This document shows, piece by piece, positions 12,601 through 20,450 of a stretch of DNA of 64,000 bases. The notes below the pieces were generated by a model, which did not search any database, was not told where the DNA came from, and saw only the letters and a list, made by a program, of their open reading frames with translations. Position 1 is the first letter of the stretch. Each line of letters starts with the position of its first letter. The DNA lies in assembly GCF_003589595.1 (NCBI RefSeq), contig NW_020654175.1, positions 1,356,413-1,420,412 of the forward strand. Reading direction: 5' to 3'. Source of the stretch: Hyposmocoma kahamanoa. Taxonomy: Eukaryota > Arthropoda > Insecta > Lepidoptera > Cosmopterigidae. Position numbers and translations under genes: made by a program.

Positions 12601-13721
12601 AAAGGTGGATGTACGCTTCATCGCACCGCACGTTCTGCATTATTTAAACGGCGGGAAGCCAGATAATACACGCCATAATTAATGACTTTAACAGCATTGC
12701 CACAGCATTTTAAAAATAAAATTGGTACGGCGGTGCTGAAAGTTACAAGAGCCTGGTAGCAAAATGTTGATTACGTCACAACATTTGGTAAACTGAACGA
12801 AATTTATAGGTGAATATAGGTAAAGACACGGAGTTGAAGGTCTTTGTCCAGTTATGTATGTGTACTCCTTGGTCTCTGCCTTACGAGTCTGAACCCAAAG
12901 TCAGAGGTGCAGGACCGGAAGGCGGCGGGGTTGATGGCGAGATAGCAGCGCTACTGCATAATTCCGCGAATTAGGTACTGCATAATTGTAAACACAACAA
13001 TAAGTAACAATTTTTTCAATTTTATTTTTTATTATTATTATCATTATTTATTTTAGACTCTCGTCTCTCCCAGGGCCTTAAAGATTAGTTTTGAATTTTT
13101 ATTATTATTATTATTGTTCTTCTCTTGTTTTGTTTATATGCGTGTCTGTGCCTGTGTAATAAACAGTTTTCATTCCTTATTTCAACAGGTATAACAGCAA
13201 GTTATACTCGCGTAATGAGAAAAATGAATTTTCATCCTATACACTCAACACCAACTCCGTACCCGTGTAACTTGAAAGCTAGTCTTAAGTTTGCAAATGA
13301 AATGTGAAATTCTATACATTCCTTCTCACAAAAATCAGAACTTGAAACCTCGAAATAGGTTTCACTTAAACTTCAAATCGGCTTTTAAGTTACATGACTA
13401 GGAATCTGGTTTTTGGTCAATCCAATGTGTATTCATAGTTCGGCCTATGTCTTCCACCTCGTCACTCTTTCTGCTCAGAATATCAACGGTGCTCATTATG
13501 TAGCATATATACGACTACACAATGTGTCCACTTTTCGGTTTTATTTAAACCGGTTTCAGAACTTACAGTCATTGGAGTTGGCTTCGAGAATCTTCTCCCT
13601 GATAATACGGCAGGCGTCGTAGACGGTGGTGGACGGCTCAAACTGGATGGTCTTCACCACTTTGCCTCCTTCGAGGGATATCTTCAGCGATAGGTTCGCC
13701 ATTTTGCTTAGGGAATGGGCT
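524..13721 (-). CDS. rhea: Talin, 5' coding half (13 coding exons; continues beyond the left edge)
   Basis: Talin is the large cytoplasmic adaptor that binds integrin beta tails through its FERM head and links them to actin and vinculin through its helical rod. Joined exons: 13702-13567, 12282-12127, 10210-9965, 9661-9470, 9231-9153, 8957-8789, 8044-7872, 7641-7480, 6698-6607, 4638-4550, 1980-1870, 1156-1018, 604-524. All junctions are GT-AG and every phase matches, giving 1825 coding bases (about 608 residues). F0 is roughly residues 1-85, F1 86-210, F2 211-315, F3 (PTB-like) 316-410, linker 411-495, then rod bundle R1. The F3 Arg-Trp pair corresponding to human R358/W359, the integrin-tail contact, is kept here as R368-W369. 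Family members are about 2500-2800 residues, so roughly a quarter is present. The gene symbol follows the Drosophila orthologue. The start is chosen because the peptide begins MANLSLKIS, matching the talin N-terminus. Confidence 0.96.
605..1017. other. Talin intron 12
   Basis: Contains most of the tRNA-containing repeat copy; nothing else recognised. Confidence 0.8.
655..930 (+). repeat. tRNA-containing dispersed repeat, copy 1 (talin intron 12)
   Basis: An A box (TGGTTTAGTTGG, 743-754) and a B box (GGTTCGAATCC, 791-801) lie in a tRNA-like fold. Its anticodon loop would read GGT (Thr), but base 33 is C rather than T and the acceptor stem does not pair fully, so it is a tRNA relic. The upstream arm runs from 'aaaagtcgttgaaaaacc' and the downstream arm to an AT-rich segment ending 'gaatatcaattc'. 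Three other copies are on the minus strand at 30.07, 40.75 and 53.66 kb. It lies antisense to talin. Confidence 0.75.
1018..1156 (-). CDS. rhea: Talin coding exon 12 (rod R1)
   Basis: Encodes about residues 536-581: LPALGQDAASIKWK and AAMNAATAQVVTLTS, aligning with LPPLGQDAAS and TASVVNLTAG of vertebrate talin. The acceptor is TTGCAG and the donor GTAAGT. Confidence 0.95.
1157..1869. other. Talin intron 11
   Basis: AT-rich. Around 1655-1700 there is a fragment ('tcaaaattggttcagcag') of a type often seen in insect transposon remnants. No exon is supported. Confidence 0.6.
1870..1980 (-). CDS. rhea: Talin coding exon 11 (rod R1 start)
   Basis: Encodes 37 residues (about 499-535) with LSEPQRALLSTI and GREIIRQTEQEL, the first amphipathic helix of rod bundle R1. 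Both ends are in phase 0. The donor is GTATGT. Confidence 0.93.
1981..4549. other. Talin intron 10
   Basis: 2.6 kb, very AT-rich between 2200 and 4100. Contains a hairpin at 2817-2860 with 10-base perfect arms. Open frames here are short and AT-driven. Nothing else recognised. Confidence 0.6.
2817..2860. repeat. Small inverted repeat
   Basis: CAACCGTGTC at 2817-2826 is exactly complementary to GACACGGTTG at 2851-2860, with 24 bases between. No further function is evident. Confidence 0.6.
4550..4638 (-). CDS. rhea: Talin coding exon 10 (linker)
   Basis: An 89-base exon encoding about residues 469-498, with SHMTGAQQTTVSGQIITGH and APPS, matching the Gln/Gly-rich end of the talin linker. The acceptor is GGCGTAG and the donor GTGCGT. 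Phase and homology support it although it is short. Confidence 0.9.
5405..5535 (+). repeat. Family D dispersed repeat fragment
   Basis: Shares the order 'ttgtttt..aaacaaac', 'ttacaggctccatggtta' and 'tgactcag' with fragments at 9835-9945, 33010-33075 and (reversed) 44200-44370. Probably a retrotransposon tail. Confidence 0.55.
5899..6152. mobile_element. Tc1/mariner-type MITE
   Basis: A 254-base non-coding element with imperfect terminal inverted repeats of about 35 bases, reading CACTC-T-CGGA ... ATTCGAGGCACC on the left and TACTCCCGGA ... ATTCGAGCCACC from the right. Both ends are flanked by TA (5897-5898 and 6153-6154), the target duplication of the Tc1/mariner superfamily. A truncated relative is at 19676-19865. 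Confidence 0.7.
6607..6698 (-). CDS. rhea: Talin coding exon 9 (linker)
   Basis: A 92-base exon encoding residues 438-469 of the flexible linker: ANIIQHDTFKSGKVN and AVMRPGAEG. The conserved VMRPGA corresponds to IMRSGA of vertebrate talin. The acceptor is TTGTTACAG and the donor GTACGT. A hAT-like MITE end lies 33 bases upstream of the exon. Confidence 0.92.
6732..7090 (-). mobile_element. hAT-like MITE, truncated copy in talin intron 8
   Basis: One terminus, CATCGAGTACATAACCAG, begins at 6732. The body matches the complete copy at 62386-62879 reversed (shared 'gtgtacgtctccgtatat', 'tgtgggaaaaacagc'). The other terminus is lost near 7090, where a LINE fragment begins. It lies 33 bases from talin exon 9. 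Confidence 0.75.
7090..7266 (+). mobile_element. Jockey-type LINE C-terminal fragment in talin intron 8
   Basis: Reads NLDHIFFECPKLTSS ... FTNILCDFIRSNN then stop. DHIFFECP is the familiar end of the region after the reverse transcriptase in Jockey-like elements. It is opposite in sense to talin and only the last ~58 residues are present. Confidence 0.7.
7480..7641 (-). CDS. rhea: Talin coding exon 8 (end of F3 and linker)
   Basis: Encodes about residues 384-438: YYSVQTTEAEQI, the final F3 helix (IAGYIDIIVRKQ) and the start of the linker with GDEGSAMLEDSVSPS, a conserved acidic/Ser stretch. The donor is GTGAGT. Confidence 0.96.
7756..7863 (+). repeat. Family A repeat, copy in talin intron 7
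   Basis: Shares 'caacttatgtctcagggtga', 'gatctttgcgatttaaa', 'ccaggcgcacga' and 'gtcccgtcacttgg' with the other family A copies, and ends in 'ttataaaaaa'. This tail stops at base 7863, eight bases from the exon 7 boundary. Confidence 0.75.
7872..8044 (-). CDS. rhea: Talin coding exon 7 (F3, integrin-binding)
   Basis: Encodes about residues 327-384, from EKMKGKNKLVPRLLGVT to FTLDFGDY. It carries the R368-W369 pair (human R358/W359) that packs against the first NPxY region of integrin beta tails. The next residue is Cys where human has Ala. The donor GTAAGT is at 7871-7866, and a repeat tail begins only eight bases into the intron. Confidence 0.97.
8045..8788. other. Talin intron 6
   Basis: 744 bases, AT-rich; nothing recognised. 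Confidence 0.6.
8789..8957 (-). CDS. rhea: Talin coding exon 6 (F2)
   Basis: Encodes about residues 270-326: LKEFLPASYVKVKG through LKTYGVAFFLVK, the end of F2. The exon ends in phase 0. Its donor is GTCTGT, weaker than the others in this gene. Confidence 0.96.
9153..9231 (-). CDS. rhea: Talin coding exon 5 (F2)
   Basis: A 79-base exon encoding ACEFAGIQCQIQFGDHKED and TTGFL, about residues 244-270 of the F2 acyl-CoA-binding-like lobe. The donor is GTGAGT; the exon ends in phase 2. It is too short to appear as a long open frame and was found by talin homology and splice signals. Confidence 0.95.
9470..9661 (-). CDS. rhea: Talin coding exon 4 (F1-F2)
   Basis: Encodes about residues 180-243 with TLREQGIDVCETLLLRRK and NVDSRDPVQLNLLYVQARD, signature talin head sequence. 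It is more GC-rich than the flanking introns. Flanked by the acceptor GCCAG and the donor GTGAGC. Confidence 0.97.
9835..9945 (+). repeat. Family D dispersed repeat fragment in talin intron 3
   Basis: Matches the 5.4 kb fragment through 'caggtcccatggtcacgg' and 'ttgactgaggtggtacag'. It ends about 20 bases from exon 3. Confidence 0.55.
9965..10210 (-). CDS. rhea: Talin coding exon 3 (F1 with its charged loop)
   Basis: Encodes about residues 98-179: the TVKTLLVDDSQIV segment, then KIGITNYDEYGLVRE, then a Lys/Glu-rich insert corresponding to the unstructured F1 loop, ending LRTDDE. In vertebrate talins this basic loop contacts acidic lipids; that role is inferred here. The donor is GTAGGT. Confidence 0.96.
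11075..11225 (+). repeat. Dispersed repeat, inverted relative at 39.7 kb
   Basis: 'ataaattagtttgtaaca', 'aatgccatctattgacac' and 'tttgtcaaag' occur in the same order, reversed, at 39640-39785. Confidence 0.7.
11630..11850 (+). repeat. Family A repeat copy in talin intron 2
   Basis: Includes 'agaagtactgccaccttat', 'taatgtgagcgttactg', 'ttccggtttttgaggg', and 'caacttatgtttcagggtga'. Diverged. Confidence 0.7.
11854..12111 (+). repeat. Family B repeat in talin intron 2
   Basis: Begins 'aaaaccgaccttcaaag' and ends 'cctccttttataaagtcggtt', so the outer ends are inverted relative to each other (AACCGACTTTA...). Internal marks are 'caagttttattgaag', 'ttcatcccctagtttgc' and 'aaatgggaccaat'. It lies about 15 bases before the exon 2 donor. 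Other members are at 43.3, 45.7 and 54.45 kb. Confidence 0.7.
12127..12282 (-). CDS. rhea: Talin coding exon 2 (F0)
   Basis: Encodes about residues 46-97, including the motif DPKKGIWLE and DYYMLRNGD, which are nearly identical in animal talins. The upstream acceptor is TTCCACAG and the donor is GTTAGT. The exon begins and ends in phase 1. Confidence 0.96.
12283..13566. other. Talin intron 1 (between the first two coding exons)
   Basis: Mostly AT-rich, with ATT-type simple repeats at about 13025-13055 and 13098-13115. No coding signal. Confidence 0.6.
13567..13721 (-). CDS. rhea: Talin coding exon 1 (end of 5'UTR plus F0 start)
   Basis: An acceptor CAG precedes 13721, so the start codon at 13702 lies 19 bases into a spliced exon and the gene must have at least one upstream untranslated exon. 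The exon encodes residues 1-45 (MANLSLKIS...TTVYDACRIIREKI), the beginning of the ubiquitin-like F0 fold. The donor is GTAAGT at 13566-13561, and the exon ends in phase 1. Confidence 0.96.
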
Positions 13722-14464
13722 CTGTGGAAGAAATTTAGACATGCCGTCAAAACTTTATTCCAGGAAATTATATAGGAAAGTTTTCTGAATTTTAATTGAA
13801 ATTGCTTAGCAGTTTATCAAGATCATATATTTATTTACTTAAAAAGAAGACCAACAGCTTAAAACTAACTTAAATGATGATAGTAACAATTGAGAGCCGA
13901 TTACAACTCCTCACAAATAGAAGTATAAAATAAGGAACCCTGGATTAGCAATTTAACTAACCTATTACATAAATCATATCTCATTACGTAAAACGTAAAA
14001 ATACATGCAAGCCTGCCTATGCAAACAAATGCCCACTCAGTGCTCTCCTCGCCGAAATCATGCTCGTATTGAAACGATCCAGATTAAAAAAATTACATAC
14101 AATATGTTAAAAAATTATTGATTGCACGCCACATAAACTCATTTTGCCTGTTTCTTAAAGATTTAGAGGAAACTCACAGTAATATTTGTGATAATAAATC
14201 CGGACCGTTTAGTGAGCCCGATGCGATTTTTATTAATAAATTAATATAACATCATGAGAATAAAGGCTAAGTGTTATGTCAGTTTTGGATTCCATTTAAT
14301 AAGCTGGTATTGAAAAGTGGCAGGCAGTTTTCAAAATCCTCTTTACAATAAGAATACTTTCCCGTAAATATTTAATTTAATGATGTGTTTTTTACCAAAT
14401 CAATGATTACTTTCAAAATGGGCTGAGTGTTGGTTAAATTAAGTTATAATAAATTAACGGTGAA
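13722..14464. other. Upstream of talin coding exon 1
   Basis: Must be intronic, because exon 1 has a splice acceptor at its 5' side. AT-rich; nothing recognised. Confidence 0.5.
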
Positions 14465-14844
14465 ATGTCATTTAATTTGTTTGAAAACTATTCTGCCAAA
14501 TCAGTACGGTAACAACTGCGCTCCGATTGGCCAGCCCGAATCCGAAACAATTGACGGGTGTCGTCAATCGTTTCACTTTAAATGTTTTTCCCGCGCCACC
14601 GAATGGAACAGCCTGCCATAGTTAGAGATATTATCTTTATTACAATAAATACAGAATATTTTGGAATATACGGAGACATACACACAGGCCAGTTGTTGGC
14701 GTTATACTATTTCAGCTTTCTAAGTTGTGATTTCAGCGCAAACGAGAGTTGATATTTAAAAGTGATATAGTGCCCATTTGCCCAATGAATTGCCAGAGAT
14801 GGACGGTCCTCGTTACGTCTCTAGTTCTGGTTATATACTCGATG
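14465..14844 (+). mobile_element. hAT-like MITE, left-truncated copy
   Basis: Ends TTCTGGTTATATACTCGATG at 14844, the same terminus as the complete element at 62386-62879. Internal matches include 'aaaactattctgcc' and 'caattgacgggtgtcgtcaa'. The left terminus is absent. Confidence 0.75.
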
Positions 14845-14862
14845 GCATAGCATAATGAACTG

Positions 14863-14889
14863 TGAGTGGCGCTGCCACTGCGCCACTCA
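14863..14889. repeat. Small perfect hairpin
   Basis: TGAGTGGCGC and GCGCCACTCA are exact complements around a 7-base loop. The sequence resembles the 'ctgagtggcactgc' block of family A and may derive from it. Confidence 0.5.
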
Positions 14890-14899
14890 GGCACTCTAA

Positions 14900-15074
14900 G
14901 GGTCGTATTCCATAACTCTACTCAACGCTCCAGTCAGGATTTGAGCAGACTTGAGTATGATTTGAAGCACTGGAAATACGACCCTAATGGCAAGGACTTG
15001 AGTATGATTTTCAGTGCTCACTGCAATACTCATGTCCTGACTTGAGTATTGAGTAGAGTTCTGGAATACGACCC
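14900..15074. mobile_element. PIF/Harbinger-type MITE
   Basis: 175 bases. Termini are GGGTCGTATTCC on the left and its complement GGAATACGACCC on the right, with inverted similarity continuing for about 27 bases (one mismatch near base 13). Both sides carry TAA (14897-14899 and 15075-15077), the 3-base target duplication of PIF/Harbinger elements. No coding capacity. Confidence 0.8.
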
Positions 15075-15410
15075 TAAGACATAAAGTTGCCAAGTCCCGT
15101 GTGCTTGTAAAATAGTGTTCGTATAAACAACCTGTGTATAGTGGCAGTGCGTTCCGGAGTGAGGTTGTTTTCAGGGTTGAGGGAGTGGGTGCTGGCTCGT
15201 CGTGGCCGAGGCCTCTCCTGGCTGAACGACCGGACCCGCGGTCGGCCTTGGAATGAACCCTGTTGACGCGCATTTGAGATTAGTTTATTGTTGACAACGT
15301 TTTGGGTACCCGGATTGGGCCAGTGTGGACGACAATCCCTCTGCTTAGAGGAGAACCGTGTCCAGCAGTGGGGCGTATAATGGTTTGATGCTGACGACAT
15401 TCATGTGTCA
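15074..15410 (-). other. Open frame rich in Arg/Ser/Pro plus a SINE tail
   Basis: A 108-residue minus-strand frame contains GSFQGRPRVRSFSQERPRP and STHSLNPENN. Its first third (15300-15400) reads as the 3' part of a lepidopteran-type SINE ('cactgctggacacggttc', 'cactggcccaatccggg'), so the frame as a whole is not a gene. The GC-rich middle (15150-15290) might be a coding or retrotransposon fragment. Unidentified. Confidence 0.3.
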
Positions 15411-17020
15411 GATAAGTATTGTTTTTTTAATTAGCAAATTATTACAAAACGGATGTAACAAAATGCGCGAGGTCAATTTCAAAGATTCCGCTCTTGTTCT
15501 CATTGAATCTTACTTTTCTTTCAAAAGGGAGCATTCTCTACAAAACCAAAAGGTAAAAAAAACCGTACGAAATAAAAATTTAGATATAACTCAAATACAA
15601 TTTCATCATATTTAGCACCAGTCATGTACCACTTGCGATCCACATTAAACTTGACGCTTTGGAGCGTTCTTAACGTAAGCGGCATAAAATCGAATTTAAA
15701 TCTTAAGTATCAACCTTTTCTTAATCCATTTTATTAGTTTTTTTAAATTACTTATCGAATACTTTATTATTAAGGGTGTAATATGTCCGTCTTTATTATA
15801 TACACTTAACTCATCGATATAACGAGACTGACATGACCTCAAGATACGACTATCGCAAATAAGCTACTATTAAAAAAAAATGCCTAAAGTTACTCTGACC
15901 AGAAGAAAATTTTCACTAGTATATTTCGTTTTTGTGATCTGCAAATTGATAGAATTAAGTATGTACGTACGCTTCTGGGCGCGGTCAGCCGGCGCCAATT
16001 CTGCTGTAGAGCGCTTTCGATGCGCGCGCGCAGGTTACGTCACGATTCCGTCGGCGTTTGCGATGTGCACGGGTCACTTGCCACCTGGGAACAACGTAAA
16101 AAAAATTGTACTCGTATATACCTTAAAAAGTATGTATAAGTATATGTATAAGATAAACAAGCCTTAATAAGGCCAATGGATATCGAGTGGTATTTATTTA
16201 AGCCACTTCTACCAGGACTAACCCACTTTCCACATAAGAGCGTCAAGATTGGTGGTAGCCTGTGTGAGTGCCTAACTCGTAGTGGGAGATTGAATATGTC
16301 GATGACGACAGGGGTTATACTTAAGTACTACCAGTCCAGATGTAGCCTACTTAATTGTATTGTACAGCATGTTCCTGAGCCCGGACTCTGTCATCTCAAG
16401 ACGGCACTTGTAATATCATTACCGCATGGTAGACAACCAGTATTGTCGAATATGTTTTACTTTTAAATATAACGCACCTTAAAATCAGAAAAAACTCAAC
16501 TTTAACGTTATTGAAAATGAATTTAAATTTGAAAAAGCGCTATTTTCGTTTAATGGCAATATTGGTTTCACCGTGCTATACGTATTTGAACACAATCAAT
16601 TGGAAAACATTGGTTATATGTGCATAGCGTTGAAAGCCTAGAATTTTTTTCGAAATATTAAAAATAGGGCAAATACACTACAGTCTAAGACGAAATAAAA
16701 CATAATTATTGCAATTGCGGCGGAAGCGACATATTAAAACGCCATTTGTAACGACGTCGTTAAGATTTCTCAATACAAGTGTTTCGTATTATGACGAAAT
16801 GCTTGGTAGTCAACACTCTCTTTAAATCGCACATAATAAAATGACGCGATTGTAAATGTTTATTTTTGAGACACTGACAAAATAAACGTAAAAAAGATTT
16901 GTTTTTTTTTTTGTGAAGTAGGAGGCAAACTACTATTATACTTAAGCTATTGTATTGTATTTTAATTGTAATTTTAATTTTATGTGCAATAAAGAATATT
17001 TCATTCATTCATTCATTCAA
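15411..17020. other. Intergenic or upstream-intron sequence
   Basis: No gene seen. A CpG-rich patch at 15970-16060 is surrounded by AT-rich DNA. A block at 16160-16460 has even base composition but no supported exon. Confidence 0.4.
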
Positions 17021-17029
17021 ACAAGCAGA

Positions 17030-17265
17030 CGAGCCAGTTGATGGGAAGTGGTCATCGTCGAGCATGGACATCTGCAACATCAGAGGAGCTGCTCATGCGT
17101 TGCCAGCCTTTCAGAGTCCTGTTGATACGCTTTTTGAAGAACCTCATGTAATAGCGTAAAAGAAATACTTCAGAAGGGAAACCATTCCCCATCTTGCAGG
17201 TTTGAGGAAGGAATGAACGGTTTAGAATGCCAGGCGTCAAGAATGTGGGGATGGGCTTTACTCCT
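17030..17265 (+). repeat. Family C repeat fragment
   Basis: Preceded by an ATTC run at about 17001-17018. 'tgttgatacgctttttgaag', 'cttgcaggtttgaggaag' and 'atgtggggatgggct' recur at 41015-41190. Probably a retrotransposon tail. Confidence 0.65.
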
Positions 17266-17269
17266 TTAG

Positions 17270-18480
17270 CGGGACAATAATGATAAAACTAATATATAAT
17301 AAATCATCGTTACTACGATTATACAACTATAGTCTGTCATTTTTGAAGATGGAGTAAAATGACAGTTAATTGTGCAAAAGTGTTGCCCGCTTGCAAACTG
17401 CTAGTGATAGATTCAGTCGATAAAAATTCTATCGACTGAATGTTGGTCATGCTTATGAAATAAATAGCCGAACTTGTTTCATTTGAATCGTCATCACCCA
17501 TTATTCGTACAACTACTGGGCACAGGTTCATTTGAGCCGTCAATTTTTGTAAGTTTGTATATACATACACTACATTTAGAACTATTATAACAATTAATAA
17601 TACGAAGTTGAGACAGATTTCAAAGTTTTTCATCTACTATAGATAATCAAATCCACGTGTTCTTGTTCAAATGTATGTGAACAAAAATTGATTTTGTTAT
17701 TTGCAATAACGCAATTAGTAAATTATTAGAACGTCTTAACATTCACTATTCAGACATTTAAGGCAAAAGTTTTACCTTTTTCACAATCTATCGATAAAAC
17801 TGTCAACAACAAGTACATTTTACTTTTTACATTTTATATTATAATTTCATAAAAATTGCAAATCCTGCAAATGTCATTTTACTCCCACTTCAAAAAAGAT
17901 ACATTATATAATAATTTATCAGGAAAAAATCTGACAGCGGATATGGCGCGGAAAAACACACCAACTCAATTTTGTTCTATGGTTATTTTAACCAATGAAA
18001 AGCTCAATGTCTTAGTCACAATAAAACTTACCACATTACGAATACGGCTATGTATGAAGACAAAAATGAACCATATAGGTTTGGGTTACTATTCTCGAAA
18101 AGCACCGATATAATGCAAATGAACGTCAGATTACGAAATGCCTAACGAGTCTGCCGCGTCATCTGAGACACTTTTTATTGTGAACTACAACTGTATAACA
18201 ATTGGCCATTTGAATGTTGACACCGAGACTGCTTCCTGTCACCAATCCATCTGTCCATTTATAAATAGCCGCAGGTGCCGCATATGTGGCGGCGATCGCC
18301 ATGTGTTCGGGACACCACGTCCCGAAATAAATGCGCTGTTGGGAACTGTTACAATTACCAGTTCCTGTTTACTACTAGTTTCTTTTTCAGTGCGACTCAC
18401 TAAAAATAGACAATGGGAATAATGGTTGGACAAAATTACTCCAAATAACGTAACATTGTAAACCTATCTAACAATACTAA
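17270..18480. other. Sequence with no recognised gene
   Basis: Short open frames only. A local hairpin (TTCGGGAC / GTCCCGAA) lies around 18307-18327. Confidence 0.4.
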
Positions 18481-18484
18481 CGGT

Positions 18485-18720
18485 GGATGGTGGTGGAGCT
18501 CCTTGTGAAAGTTCATTCAGGGAACCTCTGCCACATATCTATTTCTGCCGCCAAGCAGTAATGTGAGCATTACGGCGTTCCGGTTTTATAGGGTAAGGGT
18601 GCTGGTGAAATTACAGGCACATTGGAATTGTTAATTCATGGCTCAGGGTATCGGGCGCAATGGTAGTTCTGAACTATGAGTGGCACTGCAGTTGCAGCTA
18701 TATGCACTGCAGTTGCAGAC
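18485..18720 (+). repeat. Family A repeat copy
   Basis: Good-length copy, from 'gagctccttgtgaaag' through 'ccaagcagtaatgtgagc', 'ggtaagggtgctggtgaa' to 'gagtggcactgcagttgc'. Confidence 0.8.
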
Positions 18721-18744
18721 AGTGGTCTCTTCATTGGTACATAA

Positions 18745-18860
18745 AAAAACCTGCACGTCGAAAAAAGTTCACAACACTTGGATAACGTGTGAAGTCTCCG
18801 ACCCGTATTGGACCAGAGCGTTCACAAATGTACTATCAAAGTTGAAGTCTTCCCAGACCT
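18745..18860 (+). repeat. SINE 3' region fragment
   Basis: 'aacctgcacgtcg', 'tgtgaagtctcc' and 'cccgtattggacc' match the 3' region of tRNA-derived SINEs that also occurs at 50.9 and 59.1 kb. Confidence 0.6.
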
Positions 18861-19225
18861 AAATCAGTTTTTTTCTTTAAAGTGGAGATTGTAGCTAACC
18901 CCGTCGTTCTTTATTTTACTAACTTTTGTTTGAGTAAGCCTTTTGTTTATTGAAAATATGATCCAGTCCTTAAAAACGCCATTGGCTGAAACGATCAAGT
19001 ATGCTGTGGGTGGCTGATATTGATCACTTGTCTGCACGCAAAAAGAACCCTTAATGTGGTAACTGGCCGTAACGCGAAGACTTTGCTCATAGGATGTAAC
19101 TTAGAAATCAAAATCTTCGATACATGCTACGACAGGAATTGAGAAGCAGCCGTTCCCACAATAGATTATATATCGCATACATTCATACTAAGTAAAATCC
19201 TTAGCATACGCAATTTCATGTTTAG

Positions 19226-19400
19226 AAATCGACATCGTCTACCGACTGGAGGTTATAAATAAACCGAATCGGGAGCACTGATCTATAATAGTTAAAATTC
19301 GTGACGTCATCGTCAGCCGTTTGCCCCTGCGTCCTTCGTCTATTATTGTTTTCACTAATTAGCATCGTCACTCGTCACCAAGACGTAGAAAAACGATGTC
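19226..19400 (+). repeat. Duplicated ~150 bp repeat, unit 1
   Basis: 'cgacatcgtc', 'ccgactggaggttataaata' and 'ttcgtctattattgttttca' are matched in order at 20308-20450, about 1.08 kb away. Confidence 0.65.
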
Positions 19401-19675
19401 AATTGATCAAGTTAACAGGATAAGAGCGGTGGTAATTCAGAAGGAAAAATTTCTCAATGGAGAAGCCGGTAGATGGAATTTCTGTGACATCGACAACTTA
19501 AATTTAGTAATAATGCCTCTACTTTCTCGCCTACTGCACTCGCTAATAATGGGGGGAAAACATTATGACGAAACCTAAACGTTGCAGAAGGTTCACAACT
19601 CTCATAACCCTCTCCTTAAAGGAGATCAGGGACCAGCACTAAGTCGTATAATTAGTTGTTGATGATGATGCTGGT

Positions 19676-19865
19676 TATATACTCTCGGACACATAATTCT
19701 AGGCACCTAGCTTTTCAGCATTAAATGCCTTGAGCTTAAAATTTTGAACAAAAAGTATTATGCAATTTTCAAACTGGTATACAAAACGTCATTTCAGTTA
19801 AAAATTTGAATTTGTAAAACCAGGGAAAACTTTTTCTTCGATTATAACGTATGTTATCATATGTT
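19676..19865 (+). mobile_element. Truncated relative of the 5.9 kb MITE
   Basis: Starts TATACTCTCGGACACATAAT and shares 'ggcacc' and the downstream 'aaactggtatac..cgtcatttc' motif in inverted order. The second terminus is missing. Confidence 0.6.
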
Positions 19866-20307
19866 ATATAATAATATGTTGTCTAATTCTTTTTACTTTT
19901 TATATACTTTTTATTATTATTTTATTTATTTAAACACTTTATTGTACCACAAAGTAACTTACAAATTTTCAGAAACAATTTAAATATTTGTGTACAAAGG
20001 CGAGCTTATCCCATAAAGAGATTTCTTCCAACTAACCTTTGAAAATCTGAGAGGAAAGTTGGTTTTTGGGGTGGCACTAAAAATAGATAAGTAAAGAAAT
20101 GAAATATACTATACTCAATAAATACACAGATAAATTTAATAAATCAAATGTACATACGAATATATATATATTAAGTAATATATACAATACAATATAAACT
20201 TTTTATATACAATAAGTAAGATCAGTAGCTGGAGTACGGTCTGACCTTATCGTAGCAGCCTGTATACTCTTATACCTATTTCGTGCCTACAGGTACCAGA
20301 GAGACAT

Positions 20308-20450
20308 CGACGTCGTCTCAACGTCCGACTGGAGTTTATAAATAAGCATTGGGGTCACTGACCTACAATAGCTGAAATCTGTCTGCGTGTGCGTCTACGT
20401 TCTTGGTTTCTATTGGTGTTTTCACTGATTATTGTTGAAGACAGAATTTG
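20308..20450 (+). repeat. Duplicated ~150 bp repeat, unit 2
   Basis: Diverged second copy, with 'cgacgtcgtctcaacgtc' and 'gactggagtttataaataag'. Confidence 0.65.

Noticed and set aside
14896..15273. 125-codon minus-strand frame
   Set aside because: Runs through the Harbinger-type MITE and a SINE tail; mosaic of repeats.
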